Assembly (NCBI GenBank): GCA_007120675.1
Contig: SKNE01000026.1
Coordinates: forward strand, 1 to 14,051
Reading direction: 5' to 3'
DNA from: Bacteroidales bacterium
GTDB taxonomy: Bacteria; Bacteroidota; Bacteroidia; Bacteroidales; UBA7960
Length of the DNA stretch: 14,051 nt
Part shown: in pieces, positions 7,475-14,051 of the stretch
How positions within the stretch are numbered: the stretch's first letter is position 1
Layout of the letters: each line of letters opens with the position of its first letter
Translations under genes and position numbers: made by a program
The notes under the pieces: model-generated
What the model was told of the DNA's origin: nothing
The model's input: the letters and a program-made list of their open reading frames with translations, nothing else
Databases searched by the model: none

Positions 7475-8142
7475 GCCAGGAGTTTATATTTGCCATTTTG
7501 TACACCCTGGCTTTCGGAGCCATCCTGGCTGCCGGTGAGGTTCTTCACAACATCCTGCGGGTCAAGACAGAGTTTACGCGGAAATTTGCCCACAGCACCG
7601 CTTCGCTGCTGTCGCTTACTTTCCCGCTGGTATACACCGGTTACCGCTACGTGCTGGTGATGGGCATCCTCTTCTTCTTTGTGCTGCTCATCGCCCAGCA
7701 TCGCGACCTGCTCCGCTCCATCAACGACGTATCACGTAAAACTTACGGGGGGATCCTGCTGCCTGTGACCATCACAGGGGCTTTCATGGTATCCGTGTGG
7801 CTTGATGACGTTAAGCTCTTTATCATCCCCGTACTGATCATGGGTATCAGCGACTCCCTGGCAGGGCTCACGGGGGTGGTGTTTGGCAAGAATCTCCGCA
7901 AAGTGAGCATTTTCAGCATACAGCTCAACAAGACCTACCTGGGCAGCACCATCTTCTTCCTCACCGCCCTGATCATCACCATTCGCAGCCTCCACTGGTA
8001 CCTGGGCAATTACAACACCTACACCATTGCGGCGGCCCTTTGCGTTGCCGCCGGGGCTGCCCTGGTGGAGCTCTTCAGCAGCAAAGGCCTGGATAACATC
8101 ACCGTACCCCTCACCGCCCTGCTTATATTGCTGATGTTTTAA
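7471..8142 (+). CDS. CTP-dependent lipid kinase, dolichol/phytol/DAG kinase-like (SEC59/VTE5/DGK1 family)
   Basis: A 223-residue polytopic membrane protein resembling the COG0170 dolichol/phytol/diacylglycerol kinase group, which phosphorylates lipid alcohols with CTP and is distantly related to CdsA. Visible family features in order: Arg37-Lys38 and His41 in TRKFAHS; Tyr92-Gly93-Gly94; GISDSLAGLTGVVFGK at 125-140; Lys154 with Gly158-Ser159; then Glu200, Ser203, GLDN at 206-209 and Pro213. Seven or so hydrophobic segments are present. The acceptor (diacylglycerol, polyprenol, phytol-like or other) cannot be deduced. The start overlaps the preceding stop by 4 nt. Together with its neighbours it could make a lipid phosphate that the CdsA-like protein converts to a CDP-lipid. 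Automatic annotation may call it phosphatidate cytidylyltransferase. Confidence 0.78.
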   Translation: MSQEFIFAILYTLAFGAILAAGEVLHNILRVKTEFTRKFAHSTASLLSLTFPLVYTGYRYVLVMGILFFFVLLIAQHRDLLRSINDVSRKTYGGILLPVTITGAFMVSVWLDDVKLFIIPVLIMGISDSLAGLTGVVFGKNLRKVSIFSIQLNKTYLGSTIFFLTALIITIRSLHWYLGNYNTYTIAAALCVAAGAALVELFSSKGLDNITVPLTALLILLMF

Positions 8143-8159
8143 CTCTTAATGGGATAAGC

Positions 8160-11100
8160 ATGTACCTCTACCGTGGATTTCGCCAAAAATACCGCCTGGC
8201 GCCCAACTTGTTTTCACAGCGGGGCCGGCTCCTTTTCAATGACATGCCGGCCATTCGCCGCTTCCTTGACCGTCTCAACAAAGACAGGAAGCCGGGTGAA
8301 CAGGTATATGCAGGCGAAATACGGGCTTCCTCACTGATCACAGATGCCCAGCGTCACATCTTGCGCGCCTACGAAAAACACAACGATCAGCCCCTTGCTT
8401 CTGCTTCCTACATCCACCTGGAGAAGGAGATGGGCAGTGAAGAGGTGCTTTCTGTCGTGGAGAGCCTGGTGGACTGCTTCCCGCCTGAGCCCGTATTCTC
8501 CGGCAGCTTAACCCCCGGGCAGTATTTGGAGGCCGAAGGTCGCCCGCACAAGCGCAGGGCCTCAGGCATCCAGGATGCCATGCTCCTTGACCTGGCCAAT
8601 GACAACCCGGCCAACAAAAAGTTAACCAGCCTGTTCAGCACCGGGCATCTCCCGGCTGAACCATCCTATCATCAGCTGACCAGCAAGCTGGCCGGTTTCT
8701 GCCGGCAGCTCCCCCCCTTCGGCCCGGCAAAAGAGGATATCTACACCTTTCTCAGGGCACCTTCCAGGGCCCATCCCAACGATCTCTTCACACAGCTTGA
8801 CTACGTGCTGAGCCACTGGAAGCAGTGGCTGCCGGAAGAGATGGTCCTGCAGCTCCTGCAAGGCCAGGACCTGATGAAGGAAGAGTATGCTGCAGCCAGG
8901 CATGGCGGAGGCCCGCCCCCCACCGTTGTCCCGGTCTACAAAAAAGGGGGCGCCAAAGGATCCATGCCTGTGGGGCGTTCCGGTTTCGATGCGGCGGAAT
9001 CACCGGGGGCTGACTACCAGGACGAAGAACGTTTTACGCCGGACACTGACTGGATGCCACGCGTGGTGCTCATGGCCAAAAACACCTACGTATGGCTTGA
9101 CCAGCTTTCCAAAAAATACCAGCGCCACATCCACCGGCTCGACCAGGTACCTGACCAGGAGCTGGATCAGCTGGCCGGGTGGCACTTTAATGGCCTGTGG
9201 CTCATCGGACTCTGGGAAAGGAGCACCGCATCCAAAAAGATCAAGCACCTGGCGGGCAAGGCCGATGCCATCTCCTCTGCCTATGCCCTCTACGATTACC
9301 AGATCGCCGCAGACCTGGGTGGTGAAGAGGCCTACGAGGATCTTCACCGGCGGGCCTGGCAGCGAGGCATCCGGCTGGCATCCGACATGGTACCCAACCA
9401 CACCGGCATCTTTTCCCGGTGGATAATTGAGCAAGCCGACTATTTTATACAGACCAGCGAACCCCCCTTTCCCGGCTACCGCTTCACCGGTCCCGACCTG
9501 TCAGACCATCCCGATGTGGCCATACGCATAGAGGATGGCTACTACAGCCGCACTGACGCTGCGGTGGTCTTTCAGCGGGTGGACAAGCGAAACAATACAG
9601 TGCGCTACATCTACCATGGAAACGACGGCACCATGATGCCATGGAACGATACGGCCCAGCTGGATATGATCAAGGCGGAGGTCAGGGAAGCGGTCATGCA
9701 AAAGATCTTTGACGTAGCCAGGAAATTCTCCATCATCCGGTTCGATGCAGCCATGACACTGGCAAAGAAACATTTCGCCAGGCTCTGGTATCCGCAGCCA
9801 GGCACTGGTGGGGACATCCCCTCCAGGGCTTCGCATGCCATGACCAAAAAGGCTTTCGATGCCCTGTTCCCGGTTGAATTCTGGCGGGAGGTGGTGGACC
9901 GTATCAACAGCGAAATGCCTGAGACCCTCCTGCTGGCCGAGGCATTCTGGTTCATGGAAGGCTATTTTGTGCGCAGCCTGGGCATGCACCGTGTGTATAA
10001 TTCGGCCTTCATGCATATGCTCAAAAACGAGGAGAACGAAAAATACCGCGACCTGATCACCAACACCCTGGAGTTTGAACCGGGGATATTGAAGCGGTAT
10101 GTGAATTTCATGAGCAACCCCGACGAAGAGACCGCCATTCAGCAGTTTGGCACGGGCGACAAGTATTTCGGCATCTGTGTGCTGATGAACACCCTTCCCG
10201 GACTGCCCATGTTTGCCCACGGACAGATCGAGGGATATACCGAAAAGTACGGGATGGAATACCAGCGGGCCTACTATCACGAGGAGCCGCAGCAGTGGCT
10301 CATGGAAAAGCATGCCCGGGAAATCTTTCCCCTGGCCGGCATGCGCCACCTGTTCAGCGAGGTGGATCACTTTCAGTTCTATGACTTTTTGGATGACAGG
10401 GGTTTCGTTAACGAGAACGTGTTCGCCTTCACCAACAGGCACGGAGATGATAAGGCACTGGTACTCTACAACAACAAGTATGACCGTGCCACGGGCCATA
10501 TCCACATTTCGGTGCCAAGGCTCGGCGGGGGACAAGACAAACGGCAGACGCAAAACACCAGCCTGCCGGCAGCCCTGGATATGCGGGACTCCCACCGGCA
10601 CTATTACGTGGTGCGCGAGCACGTATCCGGACTACAATACCTTTTATGCGGCGGGGATATCCATGAGCACGGCCTGCACCGGAGCCTGCAGAGGTTTGAG
10701 TACCGGGTTTTCCTTTCCTTTGAGGAGCAGGAAGACCACGACGGAAGGCTGGCTGATCTGTACCGGCGCCTGCAGGGTGCGGGGACGGAAAACGTGAAGA
10801 ACGCCCTTGAGACATTGAAGCTGGAGCCCCTTCACCACGCCATGGAAACCATCTTTGAGCACGAAGGCATCCACCACTTCACCGAACACAGTATCCGCAG
10901 CACGCCGCTGCAGCCTGGCAGCCAGGACATATTGTGTGAGCATTTCCGCGACTTTGTCCGCCTGGCCTGCGAACAACTGGCTGTCAAAGAGACCGGGGAC
11001 GATCCCTGCATGACCTTCTCGGCACAGCTGAACAGCATCAACCAGGCAGTCCGCTTCTTCGCTTCGGCCGGTGAGTGGGTCCGGCCCATGCTCAAGGGCA

Positions 11101-11714
11101 GCCAATACCAGGATGCCGAAGACCTGCTGGTGATCGGCCCCCTCAGCCCTTACCGCGAAAATACCATCCTGGCCATCAGCAGTTTTGTTTTGGAGGTGCT
11201 TCATTGGCTAAGCGCCGGGAATCAGGATGAGTCCGCCTGGTATGAGCGCTTGCTGCTTGACAAGGCCCTTGACCGCATCTTAAAGCACACGGGCCGCAGC
11301 AGCAGCGACACGCAAGGGGATAAGCAGCTGCTGAGGATTCTGCTCCGTTACGGGGGGGACGCCTATAGCTTCACCGGGAAAGCCCCGGGAAGGCCACGGA
11401 GGCCGGGAAAGCCCGATCCACTGGTTGTCAGGCAGAGAAAAGCCATCCTTTCATTGCTTGACGACAGCCTGGTGCTGGACTACATAGGCGCAAACGAGTA
11501 CCAGGAGACCTGGTACTACAGCAAAGAGCGCTTTGAAGAGCTGAACCGCTGGCTCTTCTCTGCCTCCTGCTTCGCCTATTTCCGCTCCGCCATGGCAGGC
11601 AACATCAGTCAGCTAACCAATGCCATCCGCCGTTCCATCGGACTGCTCCTTGATATGGAGGAATTATCCGGGAAGGCCGGGTACCGTTTGCATAAGCTGA
11701 GGGAGTCCCTTTGA
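8160..11714 (+). CDS. Large cytoplasmic GH13 (alpha-amylase superfamily) protein
   Basis: A 1184-residue protein with no signal peptide, so probably cytoplasmic. The central part (about 300-790) is a GH13 TIM barrel. Region I is DMVPNH (409-414). Region II is IIRFDAAMT with Arg527 and predicted nucleophile Asp529. Region III is LLAEAF with acid/base Glu594. Region IV is FMSNPDEE with predicted third Asp655. The usual His of the NHD motif is Pro here; NTPD-type motifs occur in GlgE maltosyltransferases as I recall them. YDYQIAADLGG (378-388) and GLPMFAHGQIEG (681-692) are further barrel landmarks. A Gly/Pro/Lys-rich linker (about 249-275) separates an N-terminal region of about 250 residues that I do not recognise. 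The last 300 residues, largely helical, also match nothing I know. The catalytic triad is intact; donor, acceptor and product are unknown. It starts 17 nt after the kinase gene, so it is probably in the same operon. Confidence 0.88.
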   Translation: MYLYRGFRQKYRLAPNLFSQRGRLLFNDMPAIRRFLDRLNKDRKPGEQVYAGEIRASSLITDAQRHILRAYEKHNDQPLASASYIHLEKEMGSEEVLSVVESLVDCFPPEPVFSGSLTPGQYLEAEGRPHKRRASGIQDAMLLDLANDNPANKKLTSLFSTGHLPAEPSYHQLTSKLAGFCRQLPPFGPAKEDIYTFLRAPSRAHPNDLFTQLDYVLSHWKQWLPEEMVLQLLQGQDLMKEEYAAARHGGGPPPTVVPVYKKGGAKGSMPVGRSGFDAAESPGADYQDEERFTPDTDWMPRVVLMAKNTYVWLDQLSKKYQRHIHRLDQVPDQELDQLAGWHFNGLWLIGLWERSTASKKIKHLAGKADAISSAYALYDYQIAADLGGEEAYEDLHRRAWQRGIRLASDMVPNHTGIFSRWIIEQADYFIQTSEPPFPGYRFTGPDLSDHPDVAIRIEDGYYSRTDAAVVFQRVDKRNNTVRYIYHGNDGTMMPWNDTAQLDMIKAEVREAVMQKIFDVARKFSIIRFDAAMTLAKKHFARLWYPQPGTGGDIPSRASHAMTKKAFDALFPVEFWREVVDRINSEMPETLLLAEAFWFMEGYFVRSLGMHRVYNSAFMHMLKNEENEKYRDLITNTLEFEPGILKRYVNFMSNPDEETAIQQFGTGDKYFGICVLMNTLPGLPMFAHGQIEGYTEKYGMEYQRAYYHEEPQQWLMEKHAREIFPLAGMRHLFSEVDHFQFYDFLDDRGFVNENVFAFTNRHGDDKALVLYNNKYDRATGHIHISVPRLGGGQDKRQTQNTSLPAALDMRDSHRHYYVVREHVSGLQYLLCGGDIHEHGLHRSLQRFEYRVFLSFEEQEDHDGRLADLYRRLQGAGTENVKNALETLKLEPLHHAMETIFEHEGIHHFTEHSIRSTPLQPGSQDILCEHFRDFVRLACEQLAVKETGDDPCMTFSAQLNSINQAVRFFASAGEWVRPMLKGSQYQDAEDLLVIGPLSPYRENTILAISSFVLEVLHWLSAGNQDESAWYERLLLDKALDRILKHTGRSSSDTQGDKQLLRILLRYGGDAYSFTGKAPGRPRRPGKPDPLVVRQRKAILSLLDDSLVLDYIGANEYQETWYYSKERFEELNRWLFSASCFAYFRSAMAGNISQLTNAIRRSIGLLLDMEELSGKAGYRLHKLRESL

Positions 11715-11741
11715 GAAGGACGCCTGCCGCCGGCCAGCCGT

Positions 11742-11765
11742 AAAAACCTGCTTTGGCTAAACAGG
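11742..11765 (-). terminator. Intrinsic terminator of the lipoprotein gene, overlapping its stop codon
   Basis: In the minus-strand transcript, CCTG TTT AGCC AAA G CAGG forms a stem of 4+3 bp with a one-base bulge and a 4-nt loop, followed at once by five U residues (11746-11742). The TAG stop codon (11759-11757) lies within the hairpin, so a terminating ribosome could interfere with folding. It has no T-run on the + strand and therefore would not terminate the GH13 transcript. Confidence 0.6.
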
Positions 11766-12329
11766 CTCGGTTAAATCAAAGTCGGCCTGGAATACAATCA
11801 CCCCGTCATACAACAGCCGGTAGGAGAAGGTGGTCATCTCCTCATCCATCACCACGTGCCACTCACGCCCGAAGTGTCCGTCCAGCAATTGCCGGGAATA
11901 CTCATCCTTGGGAAAATATTGCTCGAAGTCGTTCCCCTGGCCGTCAGAATAGCCACCATAAAGGGTCTGGGCCTCCGGTGTTCCATCAGGGTATCGGTGG
12001 TCATGGCGGAAGCGGAGCCTGCCATCCTCCACCAGGAACATCCAGGTGCGTGAGGTGTCGTCCGACAAATGAAAGGGAATATGCACCCTGTCCTCTTCGC
12101 AGAGTGTGACATGCATCACAAAATCCAGGTGATCCCAGCTTTCACGTCCCTCCTGCATATAGGTTTGCTCCCCCCTGAATGACTGTCCGCATAAACTGGC
12201 CAGGTTATCCAGGAAAGCCCTTTCGGCCGGTGATAACTCCTTCACCTCTTCCCCGGTTTCACGGGGTGCGCCACCGCATGAGGCAAGCAGCCAGGCGGCT
12301 GTAAGCAGAATAAAAAAGTGCCTGTACAT
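11757..12329 (-). CDS. Predicted lipoprotein of an uncharacterised family
   Basis: A 190-residue protein beginning MYRHFFILLTAAWLLASCGG: a short basic N-region, a hydrophobic core, and the lipobox LASC with Cys18, so it should be cleaved by signal peptidase II and anchored in a membrane. An in-frame ATG 20 codons upstream (12389) is rejected because it would put a charged stretch before the signal and lies upstream of the candidate promoter. The mature part has recognisable blocks: LASLCGQSF, VMHVTLCEEDRVHIPFHL, SRTWMF, RFRHDHRYPDG and a C-terminal VFQADFDLT. These fit a conserved family of unknown function that I recall from several phyla. Two cysteines (in LCGQ and TLCEE) may form a disulphide. 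It converges with the GH13 gene and is divergent from the GIN genes. No function is assigned. Confidence 0.78.
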   Translation of the reverse strand: MYRHFFILLTAAWLLASCGGAPRETGEEVKELSPAERAFLDNLASLCGQSFRGEQTYMQEGRESWDHLDFVMHVTLCEEDRVHIPFHLSDDTSRTWMFLVEDGRLRFRHDHRYPDGTPEAQTLYGGYSDGQGNDFEQYFPKDEYSRQLLDGHFGREWHVVMDEEMTTFSYRLLYDGVIVFQADFDLTEPV

Positions 12330-12366
12330 CCTTTTGTTGTTTTGGTTTGACCATGATTTTACCCTG

Positions 12367-12374
12367 CGAACATA
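12367..12374 (-). promoter_or_regulatory. Weak candidate -7 box for the lipoprotein gene
   Basis: The minus strand reads TATGTTCG here, one base off the Bacteroidota TAnnTTTG consensus. Transcription would start near 12360, about 30 nt upstream of the ATG at 12329. No TTTG is found at the right distance upstream, so support is limited. If real, it favours the downstream start codon over the one at 12389. Confidence 0.28.
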
Positions 12375-12512
12375 GCAAATTTTTGCCATTGTCCGCCCAA
12401 TATCAAAAAAAAATCTCCTGCCTGTAACTATTGTGGCTGCGCCTCCGTCTTACCATCGAAACGCTCCCAGGAAAGGGGCAAAAAAACAACGACACCAAAA
12501 AACAACGGCACC

Positions 12513-13250
12513 ATGAAAAGAAACACCAACACCCGGACAGCATTATTTATGCTGCTTCTCTTCTCCCTGCTTGCTGGCGGCTGCGTGATGGAAGGCGGCC
12601 ACGTGATCAGGGGCGACGGAAACATCGTGGCCCTCGAACAGGAGCTGGAGGCATTCACCGGCATCCACATGGGGGGGACCTATGAAGCGCTGCTGATACC
12701 CTCTGAACAATTCAGGATCAGTCTTGAAACCGATGAGAACATTGTGGACATCACGGAGATCCGTGTGGAAAACAATGTATTGTATATCCGCACTTTGGAG
12801 GATGGTGCCATCCGTCCCAGCAAAATGGACATGCGGATCTATTTCCCGGTCCTGGAAAAGCTCGAGGTGGGGGGCGCCTGCAGGCTCCTTTCGAAAGGGG
12901 TGCTGAGTGGCGACAGGCTGCATATCGATGTAAGCGGGGCGGCAGACCTGCAGTTTGAGCTGGATGTGAAGGAGCTCGTCACCAAAATATCGGGGGCGGC
13001 CAACCTGAATTTCAGCGGCGATGCCCAAAGGCACCAGGCCAATCTGTCGGGTGCAAGCAATGTGCGGGCAGAAAAGCTGCACACCCGTGAGACAGACATC
13101 CGCCTCAGCGGGGCCGGTTCAGCCCACGTGCATGCCACGGAGCTTCTGAAGGCCAGCCTCAGCGGGGCCGGATCGATCCGCTACCACGGTGAACCCAGCC
13201 AGGTGATTGCCGATCGTAGCGGACTGGGACGGATTCGCCCGGCCAATTAG
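12513..13250 (+). CDS. GIN-domain (DUF2807) lipoprotein
   Basis: A 245-residue exported protein. The N-terminus MKRNTNTRTALFMLLLFSLL leads to a lipobox-like LLAGGC with Cys24, so a membrane-anchored lipoprotein is likely. The rest is a beta-helical head GIN domain: an early part, about 37-120, starts FTGIHMGGTYEALLI. A series of SGA-type turns follows at about 141, 160, 179, 199, 217 and 236, spaced roughly 19-20 residues, as expected of one solenoid rung each. Such proteins are common in Bacteroidota; older annotation calls them putative autotransporter adhesins, but no autotransporter barrel is present and the role is unknown. The downstream gene, 107 bp away, encodes a relative, suggesting tandem duplication. 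Confidence 0.88.
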   Translation: MKRNTNTRTALFMLLLFSLLAGGCVMEGGHVIRGDGNIVALEQELEAFTGIHMGGTYEALLIPSEQFRISLETDENIVDITEIRVENNVLYIRTLEDGAIRPSKMDMRIYFPVLEKLEVGGACRLLSKGVLSGDRLHIDVSGAADLQFELDVKELVTKISGAANLNFSGDAQRHQANLSGASNVRAEKLHTRETDIRLSGAGSAHVHATELLKASLSGAGSIRYHGEPSQVIADRSGLGRIRPAN

Positions 13251-13357
13251 GACCGGCGGGGATCGGGGCCGGAAGCAATGAGCCCCGGCAAAAGGTGCGC
13301 AAAAGCAGTAAGACAGATCACGAATACCTCTATACTAACCAGTTAAACCAGTGAACC

Positions 13358-14051
13358 ATGAAAACACAGAAAACAAGACTCACCGCATTATTCATCGCAT
13401 TTCTTCTCTTCCCGCTGCTCTCCACCGCCCAGGTGGTGGTTGAAACACGCGACACCCCTTCTTTTACCGGTGTGGAGGTTGGCAGCGTGTTCAATGTCAC
13501 CATCACCCAGGGTGAAGGATTCCTGGTGGAGGTGGAAGCGGAGCAGGAGCACATGGAGTACATTTCCACCAGCGTAAGGAGGGATGTCCTGCGCATTGAA
13601 TACACCCGTCGCGTTCGCAACCTGCGCGGACTGGAGGTGCGCATCACTGCTCCTGCCTACAGCTCGCTGAAAGCCAGCGGCGCCTCCAGCATTCAGGGTG
13701 AGGGCGTCCTGGAGGCTTCAACGCTCAGGCTGGAGGTGTCCGGTGCTTCCAGCATGGACCTGGCCATCCAGTCCGACGAGGTGTTCACCGACATCAGCGG
13801 CGCCAGCAGCATGAGGCTGGCGGGCAGTGCGGGATTTCACGAACTCAATGCCAGCGGGGTGACCAACGTGCGTGCCTACGACCTGGAAAGCCAGGTGGCC
13901 ACGGTCAACAGCTCGGGGACAGCCAGCGTGCGCGTTACCGTGCTTGATGCCATCACGGCCACGGCCAGCGGGGCATCGGGCATCACCGTGCGGGGCAACC
14001 CGGCATCGGCACAAGTAACCTCTTCTTCAGGGGCCACCATCAGGGGCGTGA
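13358..14051 (+). CDS. GIN-domain (DUF2807) secreted protein (partial, runs off window)
   Basis: The reading frame is open from the ATG at 13358 to the window end (231 codons). The N-terminus MKTQKTRLTALFIAFLLFPL and LSTAQ form a Sec signal peptide with cleavage probably after Ala24; unlike its upstream neighbour it has no lipobox cysteine. The mature part begins VVVETRDTPSFTGVEVG, the typical head GIN start. It continues with Ser-Gly turns at about 107, 128, 147, 166, 186, 204 and 224, spaced about 20 residues, mostly in SGAS or SGV/SGT form. The rest of the protein lies outside the window, so a C-terminal anchor or sorting domain cannot be excluded. It is probably a duplicated paralogue of the 12513-13250 gene with a different final location. 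Confidence 0.85.
   Translation, partial: MKTQKTRLTALFIAFLLFPLLSTAQVVVETRDTPSFTGVEVGSVFNVTITQGEGFLVEVEAEQEHMEYISTSVRRDVLRIEYTRRVRNLRGLEVRITAPAYSSLKASGASSIQGEGVLEASTLRLEVSGASSMDLAIQSDEVFTDISGASSMRLAGSAGFHELNASGVTNVRAYDLESQVATVNSSGTASVRVTVLDAITATASGASGITVRGNPASAQVTSSSGATIRGV

Noticed and set aside
10106..10135. GH13 protein as a catalytically dead homologue
   Set aside because: Although the region IV His is missing, the nucleophile, acid/base and third acidic residue are all present with the expected spacing.
9501..10622. Long open frame of 373 codons on the minus strand opposite the GH13 gene
   Set aside because: It is antisense to the catalytic barrel, whose motifs are clear on the + strand, and its product has an unnatural His/Val-rich composition and no motif. 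It is a shadow of the codon use of the real gene.
12330..12389. Upstream in-frame ATG for the lipoprotein (20 residues longer)
   Set aside because: The extension is basic and polar (MAKICYVRRVKSWSNQNNKR), would hide a good lipoprotein signal, and lies upstream of the candidate promoter.
13268..13299. GC-rich inverted repeats between the two GIN genes as a terminator
   Set aside because: GCCGG/CCGGC can pair, but the stem is followed by AAAAGG and no T-run, so termination is not supported.

Overview
The window reads as chromosomal DNA from a moderately GC-rich member of the Bacteroidota. This rests on the promoter style (TTTG / TAnnTTTG-like boxes rather than -35/-10), mostly weak Shine-Dalgarno sequences, two GIN-domain (DUF2807) exported proteins, and an adaptor-permease-outer membrane factor RND operon. 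The phylum call is an inference from these traits; I cannot name a genus. I recognise no tRNA or rRNA gene, insertion sequence, CRISPR array or phage gene.

Layout: (1) 1-121, the 3' end of a cysteinyl-tRNA synthetase gene on the + strand. (2) 292-5886, a minus-strand tripartite efflux operon transcribed adaptor (5886-4798), RND permease (4662-1624), TolC-like outer membrane factor (1611-292). The adaptor-permease gap is 135 nt and can fold into a multibranched structure; it also holds a possible 31-codon reading frame. The permease-TolC gap is 12 nt. (3) 5887-6144, a divergent intergenic region with a Bacteroidota-type promoter for the + strand and a perfect 14-bp palindrome. (4) 6145-11714, a tight four-gene + strand operon: CDP-alcohol phosphatidyltransferase, a short CdsA-like cytidylyltransferase, a dolichol/phytol/diacylglycerol-kinase-like CTP-dependent lipid kinase, and a 1184-residue cytoplasmic GH13 protein with large unassigned N- and C-terminal regions. 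(5) 11757-12329, a convergent minus-strand lipoprotein of an uncharacterised family, with a terminator whose hairpin contains the stop codon. (6) 12513-13250 and 13358-14051 (cut by the window edge), two tandem GIN-domain exported proteins, the first a predicted lipoprotein and the second with an ordinary Sec signal.

How the genes may work together: the efflux operon encodes a complete inner membrane-to-outer membrane pump. The lipid operon contains, in principle, a full CTP-driven route: a lipid alcohol is phosphorylated (kinase), activated to a CDP-lipid (CdsA-like), then joined to a head group (CDP-alcohol phosphotransferase). A GH13 enzyme is co-transcribed, so a link between a sugar polymer or sugar donor and a lipid product is the most interesting hypothesis here. 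It is inference from gene order and motifs and has not been tested.
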